64,000 bases of DNA, from NCBI RefSeq assembly GCF_002091985.1, contig NZ_MKKX01000018.1:250501-314500 (forward strand), in the 5' to 3' direction. Shown piece by piece: positions 57,060 through 64,000 of this stretch. Origin of the DNA: Rhodococcus sp. 1163 (GTDB lineage Bacteria; Actinomycetota; Actinomycetes; Mycobacteriales; Mycobacteriaceae). The translations under genes were made by a program, and so were the position numbers. The first letter of the stretch is position 1, and the number at the start of each line of letters is the position of its first letter. The notes beneath the pieces were generated by a model that made no database searches, was not told where the DNA came from, and worked only from the letters and a program-made list of their open reading frames with translations.

Positions 57060-57713
57060 CTACGGTGCGCGGTGCTCGCCACCACGCGGGTCGTTCGGCA
57101 GGTGCTCGTCACCACGAACAACCTTGTCACCACGAACAGCACTGTCACCACGGACAGCACTGTCACCACGAACGGCACTGTCCTCGTTGCCTACGACGCC
57201 GTCCGGACGCACGTTGCCGTCGCGAACTCCCTCGTCATGGATCGCACCCTCATGGCGGCCGGTTTCGTGATGGGCGGTTTCGTGGTGGCCGGTGTGAGTG
57301 GCATTCGGGGCGACCATCTTCTCCGCGGATGCCTTGTCGACACTGCCCGACTTGCTGGTGCCGGTCTTGGTGTTCACGTCGGGATCGATCTTGTTGGCGC
57401 GGGCGAACTCCGCATCCAATTCGTCGCGCGAGGTTGCAGCATCACCCTGGTGGGTTTCGGCCTGCAACGACAGACGGCGAGCTTCGGCCGCCTTGGCCTC
57501 GGCATCGGCCTGCGAGCGGCGCGCTTTCGCTGCGCTCTCGTCGGCTATCGCCTGGCGCTCCTCGACCTGCACGGACTTTTCGGCAGCCTTCTCACGAATA
57601 CGTTCGGCTTCCACGCGTCGGCCGGATTTTTGCTTCCTGGCAAGCGCCAGTGCGATCGCAACGATGAGCAGTACTACTACAACAGCAATCACTATCCATA
57701 CTGCAGTGTTCAT
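57060..57713 (-). CDS. Membrane-anchored coiled-coil protein with 6-residue repeats
   Basis: 217 residues. One membrane segment at the N-terminus (WIVIAVVVVLLIVAIALALA), a coiled-coil-like Ala/Glu/Arg region to about residue 100 (ERQAIADESAAKARRSQADAEAKAAEARRL), and a hydrophilic His-rich stretch then three perfect DSAVRG repeats. No family recognised. ATG start. Confidence 0.75.
   Translation of the reverse strand: MNTAVWIVIAVVVVLLIVAIALALARKQKSGRRVEAERIREKAAEKSVQVEERQAIADESAAKARRSQADAEAKAAEARRLSLQAETHQGDAATSRDELDAEFARANKIDPDVNTKTGTSKSGSVDKASAEKMVAPNATHTGHHETAHHETGRHEGAIHDEGVRDGNVRPDGVVGNEDSAVRGDSAVRGDSAVRGDKVVRGDEHLPNDPRGGEHRAP
57125..57178 (-). repeat. Three 18-bp tandem repeats encoding DSAVRG
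   Basis: Unit tgtcaccacgaacagcac (plus strand), three copies with single-base differences, flanked by degenerate copies. In frame within the gene at 57060-57713. Confidence 0.9.
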
Positions 57714-57846
57714 TTCCAGCCCCCAACTGTAGGTGTGGCCTCTTGAGTACCCGACGCCGACGGCAATAAACGAAAAGTCCGGTTTTTCTCCCCGTTCTCC
57801 CCTTTCACCAGCGGCGCAGTGGTCGAAATTGTGGGCGAATCTCGTG

Positions 57847-58527
57847 TCACCGAAACAGAATGTCTTCGATTCCGTCGAACCAGGACGGCGCTGCAGCGGT
57901 GAATTCGGGTGAGCTCAGCTTGCCCGCGCCTTCCGGTAGGCGGCCCAGCAGTGCCGTCGACGTCACCTCGGGCAGTTCGTCGAGGTTCGAAGTGGCCGCC
58001 GTATCGGGCGCACTCGGCCATGACCCGATCACCAGGCCCGCGCACCACACACCGGCCGCTTCGAGCGCAGACACGGTGAGAGCGGAATGATTGAGCGTTC
58101 CCAACCCGGCACCGCAGACGACGAGGACCGGGGCGCCTACTCTGCGGGCGACGTCGACAAGAGTGAATCCGCCGAGTCCCAGTCGTACGAGCAGCCCACC
58201 TGCGCCCTCGACGAGCACCACGTCGGCGTCGAGGGCGCTCACGGCACCGCAGACGTCTTCGAGTCGAAGTAGCGGCATCGAGCTGCGACGAGCCGCGACG
58301 TCGGGTGCCAATGGTTCCGGGTAGCGGGCCAGTTCCAGTAGATTTTCGACCCCGGTGAGTCGAGAAATCTCTTCGAGGTCACCCGGCTCGCCAGTTGCGA
58401 CACCGGTCTGTGCGGGTTTACATACCGCAACAGAGCGTCCCGACGCTCGTACTGTCGCCGCGAGTGCCGCGGTGACGATGGTCTTGCCGACGTCGGTGGA
58501 CGTTCCGGTGACGAAGAGAACGCTCAC
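57847..58527 (-). CDS. bioD: ATP-dependent dethiobiotin synthetase
   Basis: 226 residues; P-loop [12 protein letters not shown] at 5-16, then VCKPAQTG and [11 protein letters not shown]. Closes the ureido ring of biotin precursor with CO2. Overlaps the bioF stop by 4 bases. Confidence 0.95.
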   Translation of the reverse strand: MSVLFVTGTSTDVGKTIVTAALAATVRASGRSVAVCKPAQTGVATGEPGDLEEISRLTGVENLLELARYPEPLAPDVAARRSSMPLLRLEDVCGAVSALDADVVLVEGAGGLLVRLGLGGFTLVDVARRVGAPVLVVCGAGLGTLNHSALTVSALEAAGVWCAGLVIGSWPSAPDTAATSNLDELPEVTSTALLGRLPEGAGKLSSPEFTAAAPSWFDGIEDILFR

Positions 58528-59666
58528 AGAAGTGACCGGTTCAGCACGGATCGCAGGACTTCGCGAACAACGGTGAGGTCGTCCTCGGTCAGCGTGGCCC
58601 GTGCGGTGAGTCGCAACCGCGAGGTGCCCTCGGGGACGGACGGCGGGCGAAAGCAGCCGACGTGCACGCCTTGTCTGCGGGCGTACTGCGCGGCTTCAAA
58701 GGCTTCGATCGCATCCCCGAGCACGACCGACACGACGGCCGATTCCGGTTCCGCTACTCCGACGATGTCGGCCAAATCCTGCGCCCGCTCGCGCACTGCG
58801 ACTGCGCGCGCAGGTTCGCGGACGAGTACCGAGAGAGCGGCTCGAGCTGCCGCGACGGCCGCCGGTGCGAGTGCAGTGTCGAAGATGAACGGCCTGGCGA
58901 CGTCGACGAGGTGCTCCCGCACTGCGGGCGGGCCCAGAACCACCCCGCCCTGGGAGGCGAGGGCCTTCGACAGCGTCGCGGTGATGACCAGGTCCGGCAG
59001 GCCGTGCAGACCGAGTTCGTGCACCAACCCACGTCCGCCGGCTCCCCGGACACCGAGTCCGTGTGCTTCGTCGACGATCATCAGAGCGGAGTACTTGCGG
59101 CAGAGTGCATGTAGTTCGGTCAGCGGCGCGAGATCGCCGTCGGCGCTGAACACCGAGTCGGTGACGAGGAGCGCTCGCTCTTCCTGCCTGGTCTGCAGCG
59201 TCCGCTCGACTGCGCCGAGGTCCGCTCGGTCGAATACCTCGATACGAGCGCGCGAGAGCCTGCAGGCATCGACGAGCGAAGCATGAGAGGCCGAGTCGGA
59301 CATCACGAGTGCGCCACGACCCGAGAGCGCCGACACCACAGCAAGATTCGCGGTGTATCCCGAGGAGAACACCAATCCCGATTGCGCGCCGACGAAGGCT
59401 GCGAGTTCGGATTCGAGCTCACAGTGCAGCGTCGTCGTGCCGGTGACAAGTCTCGATCCGGTCGAACCGGTGCCCCAATCACGCACGGCAGCGCAGGATG
59501 CCTCGACAACTTCGGGGTGCCGAACCAGGCCGAGGTAGTCGTTCGACGCGAGATCGATGACCGAATCGCCTCGACGGCGTGCTGTCGGCGTGCGATGTAG
59601 CCCGAGCGTTCGGCGGGTGTTCGCCGCTTCGGTCAGCCAGTCGAGTGTCCTCACCCGAGAGACCAT
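58524..59666 (-). CDS. bioF: 8-Amino-7-oxononanoate synthase
   Basis: 380 residues, fold-type I PLP enzyme; pimeloyl thioester plus alanine. PLP Lys in [13 protein letters not shown], with [13 protein letters not shown] and [13 protein letters not shown] at 59666 (a GTG 4 codons on is possible). 13 bases after bioA. Confidence 0.95.
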   Translation of the reverse strand: MVSRVRTLDWLTEAANTRRTLGLHRTPTARRRGDSVIDLASNDYLGLVRHPEVVEASCAAVRDWGTGSTGSRLVTGTTTLHCELESELAAFVGAQSGLVFSSGYTANLAVVSALSGRGALVMSDSASHASLVDACRLSRARIEVFDRADLGAVERTLQTRQEERALLVTDSVFSADGDLAPLTELHALCRKYSALMIVDEAHGLGVRGAGGRGLVHELGLHGLPDLVITATLSKALASQGGVVLGPPAVREHLVDVARPFIFDTALAPAAVAAARAALSVLVREPARAVAVRERAQDLADIVGVAEPESAVVSVVLGDAIEAFEAAQYARRQGVHVGCFRPPSVPEGTSRLRLTARATLTEDDLTVVREVLRSVLNRSLL

Positions 59667-59679
59667 ACTTGAACAGTGT

Positions 59680-60948
59680 TCAAGTTGCTGAGGCGATAGC
59701 CACCATTGCCTTCGCGATGCGCTCTACGTCCTGCTTCTCGCACACGTACGGCGGCATGGCATAGACCAGCCTGCCGAACGGACGAAGCCACACACCATGA
59801 GCCACAGCCGTATCCGTCGCGAGTTGCATGTCGACGGATTCTTGCATCTCGATCACCCCGATCCCGCCTCGCACCCGGACGTCCGCAACACCGGGTAGTG
59901 ACTGGGCAGGCGCCAAACCCGAGCGCAGGCCCGATTCGAGTGCAGCGACCTCCGTACGCCAGTCTCTGGCGAGAAGTAACTCGACAGCAGCAACCGCGAC
60001 CGCACACGCCAACGGATTCGCCATGAACGTCGGGCCGTGCATCAAGCCACCGGCCTCGCCTGCACTGATGACCTCCGCGACCTCCGAAGTGCACAGTGTG
60101 GCCGCCAGAGTCATGTACCCGCCGGTCAAAGCCTTTCCCACGCACATGACGTCCGGGGCAACGCCCGCGTGGTCGGCCGCGAAGAGTGCGCCGGTTCGAC
60201 CGAAACCAGTGGCGATCTCGTCGAATACCAGCAAGACATCGTGGTCGTCGGCCATCCGACGCAACTCGGCGAGGTAGCGCGGATCGTGGAACCGCATCCC
60301 GCCCGCACCCTGCACTACCGGTTCGACGACGATCGCTGCGATTTCGCCTGCGTTGCTCGCGAGAATCTTTTCGAACAGTTCGACGTAGCCCGGATCGAAT
60401 TCACTCGGCGGTACGGGAGCGAAGAGCTGGGCATTGAGCACATCGGTCCACAGTGTGTGCATCCCGCCGTCGGGATCACAAATGCTCATCGGCGCGAAAG
60501 TGTCGCCGTGATATCCGCCGCGCCAGGTCAACAATCTGCTCTTGCGGGGCAGACCGCGACTGCGCCAGAACTGAATACACATCTTGACCGCGACCTCGAC
60601 CGAGACCGACCCGGAATCGGCGAGGAACACCTTGTCGAGGCCATCGGGGGTGATGGACACCAGAAGTTCTGCAAGCCGAGCGGCCGGCTGGTGGGTAAGT
60701 CCGCCGAACATGACGTGACTCATCTTGCCCAGCTGGTCGCGCACCGCCGCGTCGAGCACCGGATGGCGATATCCGTGCACGGCCGCCCACCACGAGCTCA
60801 TGCCGTCGACCAGCTCGCGGCCGTCGCTCAGACGCAACCGGACGCCGGCTGCACTCTCCACGACAAGTGGTGCGGTCGAGGCGGGAAAACCGCCGTACGG
60901 GTGCCAGACGTGCGCGGCATCGGTTCGCAGAATCTGTGAGGTATCGAT
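59680..60948 (-). CDS. bioA: Adenosylmethionine-8-amino-7-oxononanoate transaminase
   Basis: 422 residues if started at ATC 60948. PLP Lys in [34 protein letters not shown] and [12 protein letters not shown] are conserved. The first ATG/GTG/TTG in frame (GTG 60861) would delete the substrate-binding [10 protein letters not shown] block, which lies 29 codons upstream of it. The frame has a TAG four codons before ATC. TAGTGT ends 6 bases before ATC, so leaderless initiation at ATC is plausible. A one-base sequencing or real frameshift near an out-of-frame GTG at 60958 is the alternative. Confidence 0.92.
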   Translation of the reverse strand: MDTSQILRTDAAHVWHPYGGFPASTAPLVVESAAGVRLRLSDGRELVDGMSSWWAAVHGYRHPVLDAAVRDQLGKMSHVMFGGLTHQPAARLAELLVSITPDGLDKVFLADSGSVSVEVAVKMCIQFWRSRGLPRKSRLLTWRGGYHGDTFAPMSICDPDGGMHTLWTDVLNAQLFAPVPPSEFDPGYVELFEKILASNAGEIAAIVVEPVVQGAGGMRFHDPRYLAELRRMADDHDVLLVFDEIATGFGRTGALFAADHAGVAPDVMCVGKALTGGYMTLAATLCTSEVAEVISAGEAGGLMHGPTFMANPLACAVAVAAVELLLARDWRTEVAALESGLRSGLAPAQSLPGVADVRVRGGIGVIEMQESVDMQLATDTAVAHGVWLRPFGRLVYAMPPYVCEKQDVERIAKAMVAIASAT

Positions 60949-60954
60949 GCGCCG

Positions 60955-60960
60955 ACACTA
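60955..60960 (-). promoter_or_regulatory. -10 box of bioA (leaderless candidate)
   Basis: TAGTGT on the minus strand, 6 bases from ATC 60948. Matches the TANNNT-N6/7-start pattern of seven other genes in the window. No clear -35. Confidence 0.5.
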
Positions 60961-61010
60961 GAGGATCGACCGAGTCGGAAGATTCTGCGGTGCGGGGTAT
61001 TCGAACGGCA

Positions 61011-61032
61011 GAACATGTTACGACGATGTTAC
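61011..61032. promoter_or_regulatory. Candidate biotin-repressor operator region
   Basis: GAACATGTTAC (61011-61021) is an imperfect palindrome and ATGTTAC repeats 11 bases later (61026-61032). It resembles the BioQ motif of corynebacteria (TGAAC-N3-GTTAC as I recall), but the spacing is one base shorter. It is upstream of bioA and the divergent small ORF. Confidence 0.4.
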
Positions 61033-61044
61033 CGCTGCATTACA

Positions 61045-61260
61045 GTGAGATGGGTGGAAGCACAACACGAACCCGCGCGGTGCGCATGGCCGGACGGCTG
61101 GCGCGAGCACCTCATCAGTGAATTCGACGGCTCCAGCCCACTTGTCACTCGTGCGCTCGCGGACAACGGTGCGTCCCTTTTTCACGACGGCCCGTATGCC
61201 CGCAACGAATTCTGGTTGCGACTGCGAGCTTTCGGCCGTAATTATCTGTGGCCTTCCTGA
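61045..61260 (+). CDS. Small ORF divergent from bioA
   Basis: 71 residues from GTG 61045 (alternatives: GTG 61054). Sequence is rich in Trp and looks protein-like (DGWREHLISEFDGSS, ARNEFWLRLRAFGRNYLW). No family is recognised. It shares a promoter region with bioA. The codon usage appears typical but the length is short, so it may be a real small protein or chance. Confidence 0.45.
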   Translation: MRWVEAQHEPARCAWPDGWREHLISEFDGSSPLVTRALADNGASLFHDGPYARNEFWLRLRAFGRNYLWPS

Positions 61261-61302
61261 CCCTTCACTCCCGGCTCGGCGCCCGAAAGGTTACCGTCGA
61301 GT

Positions 61303-63276
61303 ATGGCAACCACTTCTGAGCACCTTCGCAACACCTTGGACGGCCGCTGGCGTGATGTGAAGAACGAGGCCCGCAGGCAACTCGTTCGAGACGAGTTCCG
61401 TCCGCACTACACCCCGAACACCGTGATCGCCCGCACCAAAGCTTTGGAACAAATGAAGCTACTTGCTCGAAACGGCGTAGCCGAAGACGGTTTCAAGAAG
61501 GAACACGGCGGCGGCGGAGACGTCGGCGGGGCCGTGACGATGATCGAGATGCTCGCCATGTCGGACCTCTCACTGATGGTCAAAGCCGGAGTGCAATGGG
61601 GACTGTTCGGCGGGGCCATCGAAAACCTCGGCACCGAACGCCATCACGAGGCCTACGTACGGCGCCTCATCGACCTCGATCTCCTCGGCTGTTTTGCGAT
61701 GACGGAGACCGGCCACGGCAGCGATGTGCAGGCCCTCGAGACCACCGCCACGTACGACGCCGAGACCGACGAATTCGTCGTGCACTCCCCCACGCCGTCC
61801 TCACGCAAGGACTACATCGGCGGCGCGGCCGAAACTGCGACCGTCGCAGCAGTATTCGCGCAGTTGATCACCGCAGGACCGGGCGAGGAGCCGGAAGGAC
61901 ACGGAGTCCACTGCTTCTTCGTTCCGTTGCGCGACGAGAACGGCGCGGACCTCCCCGGAGTTACGACCAGCGACTGCCAGTACAAGGGCGGACTCCCCGG
62001 AGTCGACAACGGGCGCATCATGTTCGACCACGTCCGCATTCCGCGCGACAACCTGCTCAACAAGTACGCCGACGTCGCCGCGGACGGCACGTACTCCTCG
62101 CCAATCGAGAACTCGAGTCGACGCTTCTTCACGATGCTCGGCACGTTGATTCGTGGTCGCGTCACCGTCGGTGGCAGCGCGGCCGCCGCTGCTCGCGTCG
62201 CCCTGGATATCGCGACGCAATATGCCCTGCAGCGCAGGCAGTTCACGGCACCGGATTCCGAAGAAGAAGTCCTCATCATGGACTACCTGGTGCATCAACG
62301 TCGACTGTTCCCACTGATCGCCAAGTCCTATGCGTTGCAATTCGCTCAGAACGAGCTCGTGGCAAAGATGCACGAGCTTCAGACGAGTGACGATCCGGAT
62401 CCAGAGGAGCAGCGCGAGCTGGAGTCCCGCGCAGCGGGGTTGAAAGCAGCCAACACCTGGCACGCGACCGCCGCAATTCAACAAGCGCGCGAAGCCTGCG
62501 GTGGCGCAGGCTATCTGGCCGAGAATCGACTCATCTCACTCAAAGCGGATACCGATGTGTTCACCACGTTCGAAGGTGACAACCACGTGTTGACGCAACT
62601 CGTCGCGAAAGAGCTACTCACCGCCTATGCCGACGACGTGAAGAGCATGAGCCCGGTCGAGTGGGTTCGCTTCGCCGCGGAGTTCGCCGGCGATCGCGTG
62701 ATCAAACGCACTGCAGCACAGACGATCATCCAGACCATCCTCGACTCTCGCCAGGACAACGAGGAAGAGGGATCGCTGTTCAATCGCGGCACGCAGGTCG
62801 GCATGTTCGAGGATCGCGAGAACTATCTTCTGTCGACGGTCGCACGGCGCCTACAGAAGAACTCGAAGGAAATGAGCGCGTTCGACGCCTTCAACTCCGT
62901 CCAGGACCATGTGTTGCACGCGGCGCGCGCGCACATCGATCGGATCGTTCTCGAAGCGTTCTGCGCCGGTATCAACTCGTGTGAGGACGAGGCAGCCAAG
63001 ACGATTCTCGAGCAGGTGTGCGATCTCTATGCACTCTCCGTCATCGAGGAGGACAAAGCCTGGTTCGTCGAGCACCGCTATCTCTCGACGGAGCGATCGA
63101 AGGCCGTCACCCGCGGGATCAACGAGCGGTGCCGCTCGCTGCGTCCGCATGCACTCGAGCTGGTCGAGGGCTTCGGCGTGCCGGAAGAACTCCTCGGCGC
63201 CGCGATGCTCGGTCATCCGGGCGCGGGAAGCGACGAGGAGTCTGCAGATCATCCGAGCAAGGCTCACGCAGTCTGA
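61303..63276 (+). CDS. Acyl-CoA dehydrogenase/oxidase
   Basis: 657 residues, two-module acyl-CoA oxidase-like fold. FAD segment CFAMTETGHGSDVQALETTATYD and the conserved DHVRIPRDNLLNKYADV; catalytic Glu in FTTFEGDNHVL. C-terminal third is a second helical region. Whether it reacts with oxygen or an electron-transfer flavoprotein cannot be read. ATG start; ends at a hairpin. Confidence 0.9.
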   Translation: MATTSEHLRNTLDGRWRDVKNEARRQLVRDEFRPHYTPNTVIARTKALEQMKLLARNGVAEDGFKKEHGGGGDVGGAVTMIEMLAMSDLSLMVKAGVQWGLFGGAIENLGTERHHEAYVRRLIDLDLLGCFAMTETGHGSDVQALETTATYDAETDEFVVHSPTPSSRKDYIGGAAETATVAAVFAQLITAGPGEEPEGHGVHCFFVPLRDENGADLPGVTTSDCQYKGGLPGVDNGRIMFDHVRIPRDNLLNKYADVAADGTYSSPIENSSRRFFTMLGTLIRGRVTVGGSAAAAARVALDIATQYALQRRQFTAPDSEEEVLIMDYLVHQRRLFPLIAKSYALQFAQNELVAKMHELQTSDDPDPEEQRELESRAAGLKAANTWHATAAIQQAREACGGAGYLAENRLISLKADTDVFTTFEGDNHVLTQLVAKELLTAYADDVKSMSPVEWVRFAAEFAGDRVIKRTAAQTIIQTILDSRQDNEEEGSLFNRGTQVGMFEDRENYLLSTVARRLQKNSKEMSAFDAFNSVQDHVLHAARAHIDRIVLEAFCAGINSCEDEAAKTILEQVCDLYALSVIEEDKAWFVEHRYLSTERSKAVTRGINERCRSLRPHALELVEGFGVPEELLGAAMLGHPGAGSDEESADHPSKAHAV

Positions 63277-63291
63277 CGCCGCCATGAGTTG

Positions 63292-63320
63292 GGGACCATC
63301 GCCGGTTGCGTGATGGTCCC
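63292..63320 (+). terminator. Hairpin after acyl-CoA dehydrogenase gene
   Basis: 9-bp stem GGGACCATC / GATGGTCCC with an 11-base loop. No T tract. 16 bases past the stop. Confidence 0.6.
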
Positions 63321-63327
63321 TGAGCGT

Positions 63328-63368
63328 CATCCGGGGAAAGATGGGCGCCATCGGGGAAAGATGGGCAT
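63328..63368. repeat. About 20-bp tandem repeat between convergent genes
   Basis: CATCCGGGGAAAGATGGGCG and CATCGGGGAAAGATGGGCAT in succession, with a degenerate third copy running into the 3' end of the next gene. Confidence 0.8.
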
Positions 63369-64000
63369 CATCGAGGAGATATGCGCAGCACCTTGTCATC
63401 CGAGCCGTTGTCGGTGGTGAGCAGAAGCGAACCGTCGGGCAGACTCGTGACCGAACGGAGCCTGCCGTACTCGTTCTCGAGCGCAACGGCATGCTGAGCG
63501 ACCCCGGTACCGTCGTCCGTCAGCTTCAGAAAAACCAGCTTCTGGCCCTGTTGACTGGAAACGACAGCTGCACCGTTCCACTCACCCCACGCTGCGCCGT
63601 CGGTGAATGCCAGCCCTGGCGTCGCAATCGTCGGTGATCCGGAACTCCAGACCGCAGCGTGTGCACCCGGCACGCGATCGGGGTCGGTCATCTCCACCGA
63701 CTCGTCGTAGATTCCCGGCTCGCGATCCGGCTTGTATCCGTAGTTCCCGCCGGGAACCAAGAGGTTCAGTTCGTCGTCTCGGCTCGTGCCCTGCTCCACC
63801 TCGTACAGTCGGCCGGCGCCGGGTGCGAATGCCAGGCCCTGCACGTTGCGATGTCCGAGTGTGTACACGCGGTCGGGTGCGTCTGCGGCGGGCGAGCCGT
63901 CGGCATCGATGTGAAGCACTTTGCCGCCCAGCGAAGTTCGGTCCTGCGGGACAGTCGGGCTCGCAGTGTCCCCGGTTCCGACGAACAGCGAACCGTCTTC
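63368..64000 (-). CDS. PQQ-type sugar dehydrogenase (GSDH family), 5' end missing
   Basis: 211 C-terminal residues; the frame is open to the window edge. Family segments: SLFVGTGDTASPTVPQDR, GKVLHIDADGSP, LGHRNVQGLAFAPGAGRLYEVEQG and ELNLLVPGGNYGYKP. A beta-propeller glucose/sorbosone dehydrogenase, generally exported and PQQ-dependent. Signal peptide and start lie outside the window. Confidence 0.9.
   Translation of the reverse strand, partial: EDGSLFVGTGDTASPTVPQDRTSLGGKVLHIDADGSPAADAPDRVYTLGHRNVQGLAFAPGAGRLYEVEQGTSRDDELNLLVPGGNYGYKPDREPGIYDESVEMTDPDRVPGAHAAVWSSGSPTIATPGLAFTDGAAWGEWNGAAVVSSQQGQKLVFLKLTDDGTGVAQHAVALENEYGRLRSVTSLPDGSLLLTTDNGSDDKVLRISPR

Noticed and set aside
57125..57178. 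CRISPR-like array at the DSAVRG repeats
   Set aside because: Contiguous, in-frame coding repeats with no spacers or cas genes.
60476..60958. Open frame from GTG 60958 as an independent gene
   Set aside because: It is an out-of-frame copy of the bioA coding region with no recognisable motifs; it matters only as a possible indel partner for the bioA start.

Overview
The window is a chromosomal segment of a mycolic-acid-containing actinobacterium, most likely Rhodococcus or a close relative. The evidence is high GC with frequent GTG starts, a MceG-type ATPase, a FAS-II mycolate dehydratase pair (hadA-hadB), MgtA- and MenJ-type proteins, and gene order that follows the mycobacterial rplJ-to-secE and menD-to-ccs blocks. 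All identifications come from reading the translated sequence; no database search was run.

Region 1 (0-11 kb) is the translation/transcription block, nearly all on the minus strand: three tRNAs (Tyr, Thr, Met), rpmG, hadA, hadB, tRNA-Trp, secE, nusG, rplK, rplA, then rplJ, rplL and mceG. Two hydrolase genes on the plus strand sit between rplA and rplJ. hadC is absent and mceG carries an unusual Gly/Asn/Tyr repeat tail.

Region 2 (11-34 kb) is a menaquinone region: the polyprenyl diphosphate synthase gene, menJ, menG, menD, menC, menB and menE, mixed with htpX, a YajQ-type protein, the glycosyltransferase mgtA, and small conserved proteins. Between menB and menE lies a c-di-GMP pair (membrane GGDEF and GAF-EAL proteins) and a PiT phosphate transporter preceded by a two-unit Pho-box-like repeat. 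menA follows at 42 kb.

Region 3 (34.3-40.7 kb) is an accessory insertion with lower GC. It holds an IclR regulator, an HsaC-like extradiol dioxygenase, a ketosteroid-isomerase-like protein with all three catalytic residues, an HsaA-like flavin monooxygenase, an SDR and a SnoaL-like protein. It looks like a partial steroid- or polycyclic-phenol-degrading module with its own regulator.

Region 4 (40.8-57.7 kb) holds a membrane-anchored Hsp70-like protein, menA, pepN, a Cds1-type cysteine desulfhydrase, the developmental regulator bldC, an EspI-like ParA ATPase, and a tightly overlapping operon hemL - phosphatase - resA-like - ccdA - resB - ccsB for heme and cytochrome c maturation. Menaquinone and cytochrome c genes in one neighbourhood make this a respiratory-chain region.

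Region 5 (57.8-64 kb) holds bioA-bioF-bioD, a small divergent ORF, a large acyl-CoA dehydrogenase/oxidase, and the 3' part of a GSDH-type dehydrogenase cut by the window edge. bioA has no ATG/GTG/TTG that would include its conserved N-terminus. An ATC codon six bases after a TANNNT box fits a leaderless pattern seen at seven other genes in the window.
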